From Mytilinidion resinicola (Eukaryota; Ascomycota; Dothideomycetes; Mytilinidiales; Mytilinidiaceae): a DNA stretch of 64,000 bases. The stretch is taken from assembly GCF_010093595.1 (NCBI RefSeq), contig NW_022985439.1, positions 2,438,479 through 2,502,478 of the forward strand. The letters run 5' to 3'. The position numbers were made by a program, and so were the translations under genes. Of this stretch, positions 32,780-44,674 are shown piece after piece. The notes under the pieces were generated by a model. That model did not search any database. It saw only the letters and a program-made list of their open reading frames with translations, and had not been told where the DNA came from. Each line of letters begins with the position of its first letter. Within the stretch, counting starts at the first letter, position 1.

Positions 32780-35466
32780 ATGGCCACACCCTACATGGCC
32801 ACACCCACCATGGCCACACCAAATTTCGCCCTCCGCCCCCTCGAGCGCCGCACCTCCCCCTCCGCCCTCGAAGGCGGCTTCCGCGTGCATCTCTCCCCCG
32901 CCTCGCTGCGCACGCTCGGTCTAGTCGCCGGCGACGTGTGCCGCCTCACCACTACCACCACCCCCTCGCACGCCGACACAGCAAAGTCGGGCCTCGCAAT
33001 CGCATGGCAGGCCCAGGACACTAACATGGGCAGCGCCGCCAAGCCCATCGCGAAAGTCACGGACCTGCTACGCGAGGTGTACGACTTCGCGCTTCCGGAT
33101 AAGATACAGATTGCGGGTGCGGGTGCGGGGGAGGGGTGGCGGGCGGCGGAGACGGTGTGGGTGCGGTTTGGGCCGGGGGAGGAGGAGAAAGGGTGGGGGT
33201 ATGGGGGCAGGGAGGAGGTGGAGCGGTGGGCGGGGGTTGCGTTAGGTGCGTGAGGTTAGTGGTGTTTTGCGTGTTTGTAGAGAAGCGGGCTAATCTCGGG
33301 GTGGGGAGTAGGGGATGTGGATATGATAATGCCGAATTGCTCGTTTGAGGTTGTGCGGAGGGGGTTGAGGTGGAAGAGCCAGCCGGCGAGGGTGCGGATG
33401 GTGGTTGAGAGGGTTGATGTGGAGGGTGAGGGGGGCGGGCCGGTTGATTTCGTGCCGGGGAAGAGTCGGGTTAGGCTTTTGGGAGCTGAGGATCTAGACC
33501 TAGGAAAGGGAGAAGAGGAGGCAGCACCGGTCACGACGTTGATTCAGATCGAAAAAGAGGGTATTGGGGGGCTGGACGACCAGATTCGGGAGATCAATGA
33601 GCAGTTGAGGATGCTGACACAGCCGCCATTCCCGCGCCAGCATAGCCTGGATAGGCCGTCGAGTATCCTTATCCACGGGCCAGAAGGGACGGGGAAATCG
33701 CTGTTGCTGGAACGACTGGGAAGAGGGCCCTGGCAGCAGTTGATACATCTGGACCGGAAATGGATCGCTTCGAACGGTAAAACGGCATCTAAGTCTCTCG
33801 CGGACGCTTTCCAGAAAGCGAAATCGTCTCAGCCGAGTCTTGTTCTTATCGATAAGCTGGACAAACTGCTAGGGAAAGCGGAAACGCTTTGTGAGGATCT
33901 TGCAGAGGAAATTCTGAGTCTGAAGGGATCAAGAGTCTTTGTGGCTGCGGCTACGAGGAGTATCTATAATATCGATGCGAGTTTGAGGGAGAGTGTGGCT
34001 TTTAGGCATGCTGTGGAGATATTTCCCCCAAATGTACGGCAACGAGAGGATATATTGAGGCAAGTTATGGGTGCAGTCCAAGATTCAACAACTATACAAG
34101 ACTCGACTATAGTACAAGACTCTGTCATAGTACAGGACTCTACTCTAGTACAAGATTCGACCGCAGTAGAAGAGTCGGCTTCAGCACAAGACTTGGATCT
34201 AGTAAAATCCTCACATACAGAGAAAGATTCGCATGCTGTACAGGAGTCTAATACCGAACAAGAGTCGAATACAGTACAAGACTCGACGGCAACGCAAGAT
34301 ACGACTGCAACGCAAAAGCCTACTGCAACGCAAAAGCTGACTAGAACGCAAGATCCGACAAAGATACAGTACGAGTCCCTGGCAGAACGCACTCATGGAT
34401 TTGTAGGACGAGATCTGGAAAAACTTTGTGTCCTAGCTCGAGACCACTGTTTGTCCAGATCCGGGATCATTGCCAATTCGGCCACTTCATCGGATGATCC
34501 GATCGCCCCCACAGAGATTATCCAGGGCGACTTTGATGCCGTTATCGACAAGGTTCATGCAAGCATCATGAACGAGGTGGTGCTGGAAGTACCGAAAGTT
34601 AAATGGACCGAAATAGGCGGGCTGGAGGATGTCAGGCAGCTCATGAACTCTGTGACAATCCGTCCGTTTAAGGTTCGTCTCCAACTTGATCCTCTACTAT
34701 ATCATCTAATAACGACCATCAGGAGCCGGATCTCGCTACCAGATTTGGCAGTACTCAGAATCGCAAAGGGGTCCTGCTCTACGGGCCGCCTGGATGTGCC
34801 AAAACGCTCATTGCGCAAGCTGTTGCGACTGAGTCAAAGCAAAACTTCTTGGCGGTCAAGGGATCCGAACTGATCAACATGTATGTGGGTGAGTCTGAGC
34901 GGGCGATTCGCGACGTCTTCCGACGGGCTCGCGCGGCCAAACCCTGCATCATCTTCTTCGATGAGATCGACTCGATCGGGAAGTCGAGAGAGAAATCGCA
35001 TGACAGCGGGTTGAATGTTGTCACAACTCTCCTGAACGAGATGGATGGCATCGAGACATTGAAGGACGTCTTCATTATAGCCGCCACGAACCGGCCGGAC
35101 ATCCTCGACTCTGCATTGATCCGTGCAGGCCGATTCGACGCGCACGTCTACGTCGGACTGCCGAGCCTGGAGGCCCGTCGGCAGATCTGGCAAATCCACA
35201 CGCGACGCATGCCGTTGACGGGCGAGGTGGATCTGCAGAAGCTTGCGGAGGGAACGGAGGGCAGCAGCGGGGCGGATATCAAGAGACTCTGCGCAGAGGT
35301 CGTAGAGCTCGCGATATCGGATTGGGAGCGCGATAGAGAGCAGAAGCCGGAGGTGAGGATGGAGCACTTTGACCAAGCGTTAAAGACCCATGTGCCACAT
35401 ACGCCGAGGGAAGTGGCAGAGCGGTATGAGGAGTGGAGGCCTGGGGTGTCGTTGTCCGGGGATTAA
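32780..35466 (+). CDS. AFG2: AFG2/Drg1-type two-module AAA ATPase with degenerate first module
   Basis: Exons 32780-33245, 33312-34672 and 34723-35466 give 856 residues. Drg1/Afg2 strips shuttling factors from pre-60S ribosomes after export. The second AAA module is canonical: GPPGCAKT at 630-637 (the Cys is typical of the AFG2/SPATA5 family), FLAVKGSELINMYVGESERA, IIFFDEID at 685-690 and ATNRPD, then AGRFD. The first module keeps a Walker A (GPEGTGKS, 278-285), but Walker B reads SLVLIDKLD, with Lys 337 at the catalytic Glu position, and sensor 1 reads AATRS instead of ATN. A repeat insertion occupies about 411-508, just before LAERTHGFVGRDLEKL. The N-terminus has three in-frame ATGs inside a repeated ATGGCCACACC, so the exact start is open. 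Confidence 0.9.
34076..34369 (+). repeat. 18-bp tandem repeat inside AFG2 (hexapeptide VQDSTx)
   Basis: About sixteen consecutive 18-bp units of the type GTACAAGACTCGACTATA encode VQDSTT, IQDSTI, VQDSVI, VQDSTL and similar hexapeptides. Toward the 3' side they degrade to TATQKP-like units. The frame stays open throughout and the repeat lies wholly within exon 2. The first units are the most alike, which suggests expansion from the 5' end. Confidence 0.85.
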
Positions 35467-36567
35467 GAGTGGGAGGAGGAATGAGATTTTCCTGGTCTTG
35501 GATTCTCTGCTTACGGACTGCGAGGTCCAACCGGCACGACTGCCTGCGGACTTCAGCGGTGCGGTATTTGAGTTGTGAGTTGCAGCACCGCATACGGTTT
35601 CTATAGATGAGAGACACGACAGAAGATTTTTACCCGCATGAAGGAGGTAAGACAAGTTTCACGGCTTCAACGACGAGACGGTGAAGATATCACGAAATTT
35701 GGCGTCAAGAAATGCCCGACCACTGTACCAGTAATGAGCAATCTTGTAAGCCCAGGAGCGCCGCTGACACAACAACCAAAGATTCCCGCCTCATCTCCCG
35801 AGCTGCAGGGCTGGAAGGCGTTGACAGGGCTGGCAATTGTCGGTACCTTTTGTATGGCGTCTGACGGTTGACGCAAGCACCCCCCTCTCACGGGCGGCTG
35901 GCGGTCCAACCAGGCCTGTGACATGTTTAACCACACGCGCTGCCGGGTAATCCGTTGCGACGCAGCGGCACATCATCTTGCGGCATACAGCCAGTCAGGC
36001 CAGTCAGGGTGGTGTTGTGGTTGCCCAGTCGCAGCCCCAGTCAACGGCGCTTCAATAGGCGAGATTGGGGTGGCCTGGTGGACGGTGGGAGAGGCGCCTG
36101 AAACGTTCTCTCACCACCAGCACCCTCACTCGCGACACCCGCTGCCGTTAGTCGCCTGGGATAGCCTGCTGCAAATCTGGCCCACGGCCAATCCCGCACG
36201 CCGTTTACGACCAGCCCGAGGGCAGCGTCCAAGCCAGCCAACCGTGCTCCGGGATCGAGGGCCATCCCAGGAACCATCACTCTCCTGCCAATCTCTCCCT
36301 GACATCGACGGGAGCACCGCGGCCCTGAGGCACGAGCGGCTCTATTCTGCTATCCCGTACCATGTTGACTAACCTGTCTTCTCTCCTTCGTCCTTCCTTT
36401 CTCAACTTTCTTTTCTTCTAATCCCACCGTCTCTACACTTCTGGCTCTCTGGAGAGCCGTCCGTTCCTTATTTTACTGCACGCGTCAACATTGAACCTCA
36501 GTCACTCTTTTGAAAACCCCGCTCCCCTTGATACCACTTGAGTGCCGACAACACCCTTGAAACCGCC
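35467..36567. other. Intergenic, 1.1 kb
   Basis: Several antisense and sense frames of 60-150 codons overlap here without coding signature. The last 200 bp (about 36375-36540) is a CT-rich leader typical of fungal promoters ahead of the next gene. Confidence 0.4.
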
Positions 36568-38797
36568 ATGGCTAGGATGCTGGGCAGATCAAAGTCGCTC
36601 CGATTAAAGAGCTCACAGAAAGACCTGCGCCAACAGGAAGCCGACGCGCCCACGCCACTCCCCACTGCCGGCGACGGTGAACCTCGGAGTGATCATCACC
36701 TGGACAGTTTGAAAGCTGCTGCACATACCACCAATCAAGCCATGCGCGTAGAGTCGCCCGACCAGGTGCAACGCCCTAGAACAGCCAGCACCCCAGGAGA
36801 CCGCGGCAGGCATCTCCAGTTCCACAAAAAGGCTGCCCCCGTCGCCATCACTCCGGACGATGCCACCTTCGGCTTCCCTCTCCCCTCACCCACGACCGTC
36901 CTCTACGCCGCAGAGGTCCATGAGGACGATATGATCGGGATGGCTTTGGGCAGTCCTACGACACAGTCCCGCTGGAATCATCCTGTGCAGTCTACCGACT
37001 ATGTCACACGACCTGAGCTCAATAGAACTTACACTCATATCGCCTACGACCCTTCGTTCCAGAGTTCAGATTACGAGGATGGTGTTGTAAAAAACTCTAC
37101 GACGGATTCAGACGCCGGCCACGATGTTACAAAGCCAAAAATTAGCAGATGGAAGTCCCTCTTTGGAAGAAAGAACACCACCCCCCAGCCTTTCTATCAA
37201 TTAGACCAGTCTTCAGCCCCTCCGTCTCGAGTAGACAGCCATAATGATGGCGTTCAGCACAGGCAACGGTCTTCATCTCGCGCAAGTACTCGAGAAGCAT
37301 CTAAACCACCAGCACCTACTTCAGCCCACGAAATCCGTGAAGCGCGCAAGAAACACAAGGCTGCGAAGAAAGCGGCCGCAGATGAAGCAAAAGAAGCGAG
37401 GAATATCAAGATTGATTCTGGAAAATCTCTAACTCCAAGATACGAGCACATGAAAGCAGAAGTCAGCCCCAAACCACCTCCAAAAGACGATTGGCGTTTC
37501 CAAGTTCCCAAGGTTACTGTTTCCAGCGGCTCCCAAACCACTTCGCCACGAACGCTGGGCTCGGGACCTCTGCTTGATGTCGACATTCCGAACGTTGAAA
37601 TGGAACGTTACAGTGTGATGTTCGGGAGTCTGCTACGACCAGACCGGTCCTCGTCTCTCCTCGTGAGACGACAGGCTGATCCAGGGAAGTTGAAACCTCT
37701 AACGGAGCTCTCCAAGAAGGTGTGTGATCATCTGGAATTTTCTTACTAGTTGAATTTCCCACTAATCTGCAGAATAGAAGGACTACATCGACGGGAACAA
37801 CGGGCTACTGAAACCCACCCGGCGAGCTACCTCGCCTTCACCTGCCAAATCCCCAACCTTCTCCTTATCGTTGTTCCCCCCACCAGCCAGTAAACGTGAC
37901 CATAACCCGCCCTCACCGCGGGTTGCGTCGCTGCACCGGCCTAGGCCCCTAGCACGGTCAAACACGGCTCCAAGTATCTCACCCAGTCGGCAGACATTTG
38001 CAGACCCAGACGCCGCCGACGACGCGGGGTCGAGGTCACAGAAGAACGCTCCTCGCAGTAGCGCCGCCCCTCGCATGCACCAGGTCGCGGAAGCCGAGGC
38101 AGAACAGGTACCGCAGCTCCTCACTCCCACGCCGTCTACTCGGGCCTCGTTCGATTCGCAGGAAACAGCCATGGTGCCCCTCGTCGTGGATCCTAATCCC
38201 TGGAACCCCCGCCTCGAGGAGCCCGAGTGGGAAATCCTCTCGAAGCCCGCCGAAGCCGCGTCTCAGGTACAGCGCGAGGGGCAGGGACTGGGGACGATGC
38301 AGGAGGAATCACAGTCACCACCTCCTCACCACCACCAGCAGGAAAAGCCGCGTCGGCAATCACAGTCGCAGCCGAAATCCCCGCCGCAAGCTCAAGACCG
38401 GCACTTGCAAAAGCAATCGCAGAGACCTACCGAGGAGCACCGTTTCTCCCCCACATCGGCGGGGTCTCAGTCAAGAGATAGCCCGCGTGTTCAAACCCAC
38501 CACCACTCGCCGCGAGACAGCCCCCGCTCCCACGCTTTGAACTCGCCAAAGGACCGCCCTGCCCCCAAGCACACCCAATCGGAAAGGGACGTCCGGGGGA
38601 AGGGCCCCACCACGGTCGGCCTCGCGCGGCAGGTCAGTGTGTCGCGCGCCACAGGGCCGAAACTGCTGAAACCGATGGTCGTGTTACCGCCGGTCTTGTC
38701 GGAGAAGCTGGTCGATCGGAAGCCGCTGACGCCGACGCTGGTCGAGTTGAAGAACTCGGGGCGGAAGAGCCAGCGCGTTGTGCTTGAGGATGCGTGA
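36568..38797 (+). CDS. Large disordered protein of unknown function
   Basis: Exon 1 (36568-37719) and exon 2 (37778-38797) join over a 58-nt intron (GTGTGT, ACTAAT branch, AATAG), giving 723 residues. The frame is open a little upstream, but the first ATG is at 36568 (MARMLGRSKSLRLKSSQKDL). It is rich in Ser, Pro, Gln and basic residues. A Lys/Ala helix, EARKKHKAAKKAAADEAKEA, lies at about 257-280, and PTFSLSLFPPPASKRDHNPP early in exon 2. The C-terminal KPLTPTLVELKNSGRKSQRV looks like a conserved tail and may be a short linear motif. There is no signal peptide, membrane segment or known domain. I do not recognise the family. Confidence 0.75.
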
Positions 38798-41065
38798 ATG
38801 TGAGCGGTTAGCGAGCATTGGTGGTAGGGCTGTCTCTTTTTCTGGGAACGTGGAGTTCGGGCATGGGCTTTTGCGACTTGAGCGCGGGTGTATGGGTGGG
38901 TACAGATTGGTGGGATGCAACGACTTCTATGAACGGACGGGTGGGTGGGATTGTGGGACAGAGGCGTCTGCGATGATACGCGTGCGGTCCCAGGTCTGTT
39001 TTTGAGCCATTGGGGACGCTCGGGGGCGCTGGGGGTTCGAGCGCACAATGCGTTGCGTTCTCCGAGCCGCGGGTCGACGGGTTTGGAGCTTCCAAGCACG
39101 GTATTGATATGTCTAGAATTGCCACAGAGGTATCGATGTATCGATGTATCAGGTGTAATATGGCCATGGCCCTTTTCCTGCAGCGCGCTGAGGCCGAGGT
39201 AGCAGTACGGGAGGTATTTGAGGGAGCGGTTCCTGAAGCGTTGATGAGACAATTGTTCGAAACATATTCTTTTTGTGTTATGCGTTCGAGCGGTTCTAGA
39301 CTAGTAGGCTTATGAATGAGTACTTACTACAATATCTATTATCTCTCTGTCGCGTAATATCTGGTACCCCCTCGGAACGAGAAGTCGTTCTAGTCTAGTC
39401 ACCAGCGAGACTGTAGCTTGCCATTCTCTACTCCTTATCACGTGCTGTCACGTGCTCACTTCACTCCTCTCTTTTAAAACTTCGCAGTCCAGCCAGCATA
39501 TTTTACCTTACTACTCTTCTACCCCTTAAGTTTCTGCTGTTTATTTCCATAGGGCTAGGGCTGTATTTGGAATAAGAAGATAAGTTTAGATAACTCTGCA
39601 CACGTAATGGCGAGCGTTTGTTATTGTCTTATATTTTCAGGGTCCAACCTTAAATAATACATTATATATCTATTATTTTTGAATACTATCTATACTAACC
39701 AACGGAGAGGCGTGGCCACTCAGCGATCCCGTAAAAATTGCGACTCTACAGTGTAGTAGCGCAGTGGTAGCTGGGTGGTTTCGTTTTTGCTATTTTGTTC
39801 TGCTAGGTGGATGGAGTCTTCTGCGCGTCAGAGGCGTCGCGAAAATGGAATTCGATTCCCGCGGGGAAGATTTGCTTTTTTTTTTGTATTTTCCCTTGCT
39901 TTAACTGGTTAGTTTAATGTGGTTGCTTGAGCACGTGACCTTACTTACTAAAGACAAGACGAAGATGCAGATATATAGAGCATCTCCGACCTTCCGAGGC
40001 TGGAAAAGAAGTTTAATGAACTGTGATTGTAGCTCATAGGGGTGTTATCAACAAGCGCCACTCGATCATCTGCTCGACCTTTTGCCGTTAGTGGCCGACT
40101 GAATATCGCCCGATGTCTTCTAGAAGGCTTCTAGCTTCCTTCGACACCCTGCAAGTTGCGCAACCCGGCGCCATCCTGACTCGTGGCGTTGCCGCAATTC
40201 AGCCAAACGGCGCCTTGTCGCAGCCTTCAGCCTCTTGCACTCCATCTGCAGTCATCAGTTGCGCAGCCTTGTGCCACCAATTCACCGCCTGATCGTCCTC
40301 GATTTCGCTCACAAGATGTCTTTCCATCCCAGCTCCTACACCATGGTAGATCGGCGCAAATTCGAAGCAGCTTCGCATCAGTTCGACCCCTCGCTCTACC
40401 CTGCGTGCAGCACCCCGCCTAAGCCCTGCTCCTTTGTCAGTCCGCCATTGGGGAGAGGGCAGCAATCGATAGCGAGAGGTACGGGCACTCGCGATTCCCT
40501 GCGGCTTATACCTGAAGCGGCAGCTCGCAGACAGCCTTGGGGGAGCCCAAGGCGAACTCCCCAGCTCCCACAGCGGTGCTAGTGAGGCTGAGCTCCCACT
40601 CACCGGCAGCCATAGACGAGACGCCTGGTCCCCTTGACGTGACCACTCCCACCCTCATTTCGCCGTCATTCACGGCCTGCCTAATCTGGCCAGCTCTGCA
40701 ACTTGAGCCCACGCTCTAGGACTCCTTAGAACCGAGGAATCTATCACGTTGGGAAGGCCGCCTGCACTCCTACCACACGCCATTCACAGCATCGGTGCAG
40801 GAACCTACCTCGCTCGATGATCACCGTGCCATCCGAGGGTGCCGCACCGACCTGACACGCAGATATGTCCGCACTCGAGGTAAGTCGCCATGGAAGCCTG
40901 TAAGATCGCCGGCATTTTGTCTGAGCGGCGCATACGCTCGGGTCCAGCCGTTCGCAGTGAAGACCTGCCTTCACGGGGGCCTTTTATCCTGGCAGTCGCC
41001 TCGTGGCCTTCCCGTACTCTCCCTCTTATTCCAACGTCTCCCACGCCCATCCACAGTGCGACTTG
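38798..41065. other. Intergenic, 2.3 kb
   Basis: Holds paired CACGTG sites at about 39440 and 39450, an AT-rich stretch near 39640-39700, a Pol III-like box pair (listed separately) and, in its right half, a long GC-rich leader with short frames ahead of the next gene. I cannot support a protein gene in it. A 5' UTR intron of the next gene is possible. Confidence 0.4.
39757..39885 (+). other. Pol III-like A and B boxes with T-run (tRNA or SINE relic)
   Basis: TAGCGCAGTGGTAG at 39757-39770 matches the tRNA A box. ATTCGATTCC near 39850 matches the B box except for one G-to-A change. A run of about ten T ends near 39885, as expected for a Pol III terminator. The flanking seven bases do not form an acceptor stem and the T stem is mispaired, so this is not a working tRNA. 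A tRNA-derived relic fits better. Confidence 0.35.
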
Positions 41066-43438
41066 ATGGGATACTCTACTAACATGCGTTCTGTCGAACC
41101 CCAGGTGATTGGCGCCGTCGCCGCCGTCGTCTCAGCCTTCCATGGCGGGGCCGAGTTGGTTGCTCAGATGAAGAAGAAGCACAAAAAGAGAAAGGGCGAG
41201 CAGGCATACAAGGAGAAGCAGTTGCAGGAGTCGCTGCAGAGTGGCGAAATTCAGGTCGAGACGCGATATGCGGCCGACTGTCGCGAGTTGGGTGAATATG
41301 TGAAGCGAGGCGACGGTACGGAACTTCATTTCACCAGCAAAAGCGCACTCGCTAACGCCTTCACAGTCATTGCCCGAGACCGGCTTTTACATATTGCCGT
41401 AGTTATACAAGCCGAGATCATCAGAAGCCTTCAACTCGCCGTCAAGTACGAAAACGCCATCCTCGACCTCACCGTTCTCCACGAGACGTCCATCATGAAT
41501 CGGAAGGATACTATGGTCACTTTGGACGAGCTGAAGCAGCGGATAATGATGATGCTTCCGCCGCAGCGAATGTCCCCGCCTGCTCTGGATTCGCCTAGCA
41601 GACAGACTCTCCATTCCACGGAGAGCCTTACTTCGAGCATGGTCCCGGACAACTACTTACCACCTGGTATCACTATCCCGGATCAGCACGACCCTGACAG
41701 TAAATCCAGCTTGAGTAGGTTCCTCTCTACGCGGAGGACCAGCGGAAAGAATTCAACGCAGCATTCACCTTCGAACTCTTTGTCGAGCGCCAACTTCAAT
41801 TCCGGATATCAGTTTCTGGGACCACCGATTCAGGAGAGCAGCATGCGCGGGCGTGATAATCGCCTGGAGAATCACGTGGATATCTACCAAGACATCAACG
41901 ACACACTAACTTCTTTCCAAGGCCTCAATATTGATAACACGCGCCGCGATACACTTGGTCAGCTCCAGGGTCTCCCACAACCACGACAACCACCACCACA
42001 ATTCGACCCGACGGACCTTTCAAATCACCCGGCCTTCACAAACCCACCAATCAACCTAGCAGACATTTCTAGTCACCCAGCCTTTGCCAAGTCACGGAAC
42101 AATATGGGAAATACCCCCAGTCAACGTTTCGACTCTCCAACCTCACTGAACCGCATTCCTTCTACAGCTACCTCGTCAGTCTACTCGGAAGTCAATTCTG
42201 AGCCCACACGCAACAATATGGGGACTACCTTCAGTCAACCTTTTGACGCGAACTCATTCGGCCGCAACGACTCCACTTCCAGCCGCTCGGCGTACTCAGA
42301 CCGTATCCCAGCATCTGTTCACAGCCATAGTTCACATGCGTCTATAGGAACGACTGGTTCCTCAGGTTCCGCTTTCTCGCCCAGGACTTCAGCCACTAGT
42401 GCACCAACACCAACAACTCCGGTTACCCCAGATGTCAGCCAGGGACATTTCACGTACTCGCTTTTCCCTCAGGTGCCGCGCAAAGGTCCTAGTCCGCCTC
42501 CTTTGACGGCTCTTCCTCCCCCTCCACCTCCTCCAACGAGGGGTCTACCCTCAATACCGACTCCGCCAGCTCCTCAGGTTTCCAGTCCTCCGTTGAGCCC
42601 GAGCCCAAGTGCGCTGCAAATCAGCAACCCCTTCAGCCCGAAAACTCCACCAGCATCCAGCACTCCCACAAGCCCGAGTGCTCTCAGCATCAGCGCCCCT
42701 TTCAGTCCAAATTCGAATACGCGTAGCCCTAATACATTCAGTACCGGCAGTCACATCAGCAACGTCCCCAGCTATGGTTCCTCCAACCGCCCTTCGCTGA
42801 TCTCTACTATGTCAAACATTACACGTAGTACCACTAGCAGCTCGAGCACATCAACTCCCTCGACCATCAATGCAACCAACATGATGGCCGGCCGGCCTTG
42901 CAAGCAAAACAACTACTGGGGCTTCTGCAAAGGCTCGTGGGGTGTGCGCGAAGAGATCAAGAAGGGTCTTTCAGTGCAAACCCGCCCAGAAGGGCTGTAC
43001 AATACCGTTTCGGTCTGGCAATGCAAGCACTGCCTCTTCCAGGGCGACACGTTCCAAGTGGCGATCCCCGGCAAAAAGAAAAAGGAAGTCATTGTCGATC
43101 CTAATATCCACACCTCGGCCGTGGGCATCAAGTACCGTTTCATCTTCCTCGCCAAGTCGCACGTTAAGCGAAAGAGCTCGTCGGTCATCTCGGGGACGGG
43201 AGGCGAGTGCAGCTACGGGTGTGTGATCTGCTGCGCCGAGGGGAAGAGCACGAGCGTCTTCGGGAATGTTAACACGCTCATGAACCATATTTTCAATAGC
43301 CATGCGAAGGGTATGACTGAGGAAGTGCAGCGCAGCACGAAATGTGTTGTGGGGCGAGAGCCGGAGCCGGGTGAACAGTGGGATGTGTGTATCCCGTTTA
43401 AGCGGTTTCTCGGAGACGGCACGGCTGTAGCTGAGTAG
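41066..43438 (+). CDS. Fungal protein with Cys/His-rich C-terminal domain, function unknown
   Basis: A single exon from the ATG at 41066 gives 790 residues (a second ATG lies nine codons on). N-terminal SVEPQVIGAVAAVVSAFHGG is a short hydrophobic helix followed by a strongly basic KKKHKKRKGEQ. The helical part to about 190 includes LHIAVVIQAEIIRSLQLAVK. The middle 400 residues are Ser/Pro/Thr-rich with a polyproline run (about 500-520). The C-terminal 180 residues are ordered and Cys-rich: NNYWGFCKGSWGVREEIKKG, VWQCKHCLFQGDTF, ECSYGCVICCAEGKSTSVFG and a following HIFNSH. Their spacing suggests a zinc-binding, finger-like fold. Similar uncharacterised proteins occur in filamentous fungi. Binding partners cannot be inferred. 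Confidence 0.8.
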   Translation: MGYSTNMRSVEPQVIGAVAAVVSAFHGGAELVAQMKKKHKKRKGEQAYKEKQLQESLQSGEIQVETRYAADCRELGEYVKRGDGTELHFTSKSALANAFTVIARDRLLHIAVVIQAEIIRSLQLAVKYENAILDLTVLHETSIMNRKDTMVTLDELKQRIMMMLPPQRMSPPALDSPSRQTLHSTESLTSSMVPDNYLPPGITIPDQHDPDSKSSLSRFLSTRRTSGKNSTQHSPSNSLSSANFNSGYQFLGPPIQESSMRGRDNRLENHVDIYQDINDTLTSFQGLNIDNTRRDTLGQLQGLPQPRQPPPQFDPTDLSNHPAFTNPPINLADISSHPAFAKSRNNMGNTPSQRFDSPTSLNRIPSTATSSVYSEVNSEPTRNNMGTTFSQPFDANSFGRNDSTSSRSAYSDRIPASVHSHSSHASIGTTGSSGSAFSPRTSATSAPTPTTPVTPDVSQGHFTYSLFPQVPRKGPSPPPLTALPPPPPPPTRGLPSIPTPPAPQVSSPPLSPSPSALQISNPFSPKTPPASSTPTSPSALSISAPFSPNSNTRSPNTFSTGSHISNVPSYGSSNRPSLISTMSNITRSTTSSSSTSTPSTINATNMMAGRPCKQNNYWGFCKGSWGVREEIKKGLSVQTRPEGLYNTVSVWQCKHCLFQGDTFQVAIPGKKKKEVIVDPNIHTSAVGIKYRFIFLAKSHVKRKSSSVISGTGGECSYGCVICCAEGKSTSVFGNVNTLMNHIFNSHAKGMTEEVQRSTKCVVGREPEPGEQWDVCIPFKRFLGDGTAVAE

Positions 43439-44674
43439 ATCGCGAACGATCGCAGAGCCTTTGTTAGTTAGTTAGTAACGCGACAAAAGCGTGAATGTGC
43501 GACGATGTCGACCGGACGACGGTGTGGGGCATTTGATGTCACATCACACTACTCTGATTTCTTTCTTTTTTTTCTGTCTCCATGATACGGCATCCGGTCT
43601 TTTTGGGTCATTTTGAAGCCTTGATACCCTCCCATGTTGGCGAAATAACGAATTGGCGAATTACTAGGGTGTTGGCCTTGATAAATCATAACAATCTTTC
43701 TTCTTTGGCTAGATATGAGGAGCGCACATGGAGGGGCGCTGTTACATATTGAGGTATGTTTATTTTACATGACTAATACAGGGGTTAAGAACTGTTATCT
43801 TGAGGTGACTGAACAAATTGTATTCTACTGTGTCTCATCATAGATATCCGCACGCTTCTCTGCAACCGCTTGTAGGGTCTTGTGGTATTTTCAGGCTCCC
43901 GGTTCAGACGGTAGTCCCGCTTTTCAAACAACTAATAGACTCGTAAAGCCACTCCAGGCAGCGACAGACGAATGTGTACAGATTAGAAGTGTGGTCCGCC
44001 GCCCTAGCTTCCTGAAATTGCTGTAAGGCACTGTGTGCATGCCCAGGTGGTGTACGGAGAGGACGTAAGATTTAGTTCAAGTCACGTGCTTCAATCAACG
44101 GCCGCTGGATCTAGAGCTGCTGGTGCCGCCCTAGCAGCGTTGGAACACTAACAATAGCTTTCGGCGACCAAAGGTAGAACGACACTACTTTATCTCAACG
44201 ACAATTGGACGGGCTAGAAGTGTGGACCACGACGACTCTGATACCCCTCATAGCATGTGAAAGATCCAACTTCGCTCTAGAACAATCCGAAATATCTGAC
44301 CTGCGTGACGTTGGCAGTAATCATGGGAGCTGCTCCCAGAGCGGTGCACGAGACCTGTTGCTTCGTCTATGCAGTGTATTCTATCGTGCCTTCCTCCCTC
44401 GCCTATCAAGCTGGATAGTAGCAAAACAACGCCGCAATCCTCTTCTCTTCCTTTCTCATTGCAGATTATCCTCAGTTCTGCATCTCGCTTCCTTAATCCT
44501 TTGTCTCGCTATTCCTACACCCATTGATCCTGGCGAGCTTTTCTACTGTCTTACGCCGACTCATTCTACTATCGAAACTGCATCCTTACGACACGTTTTG
44601 CCTAGCTTTCAGCTGGATACTTTCCTCTCCCGCTACTCAAAGCGCTGTCACTTCCATACATAATTACACTTGTG
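43439..44674. other. Intergenic, 1.2 kb
   Basis: Contains a CACGTG site near 44082 and a CT-rich leader in the last 200 bp. The 152-codon frame at 44205-44663 lacks any protein-like feature. No gene is supported. Confidence 0.4.

Noticed and set aside
34076..34369. CRISPR-like array
   Set aside because: The 18-bp units are contiguous without spacers, keep the reading frame and lie inside an AAA ATPase exon of a eukaryote.
39750..39870. A functional tRNA gene
   Set aside because: The A and B boxes are present, but no acceptor stem forms and the T stem is mispaired.
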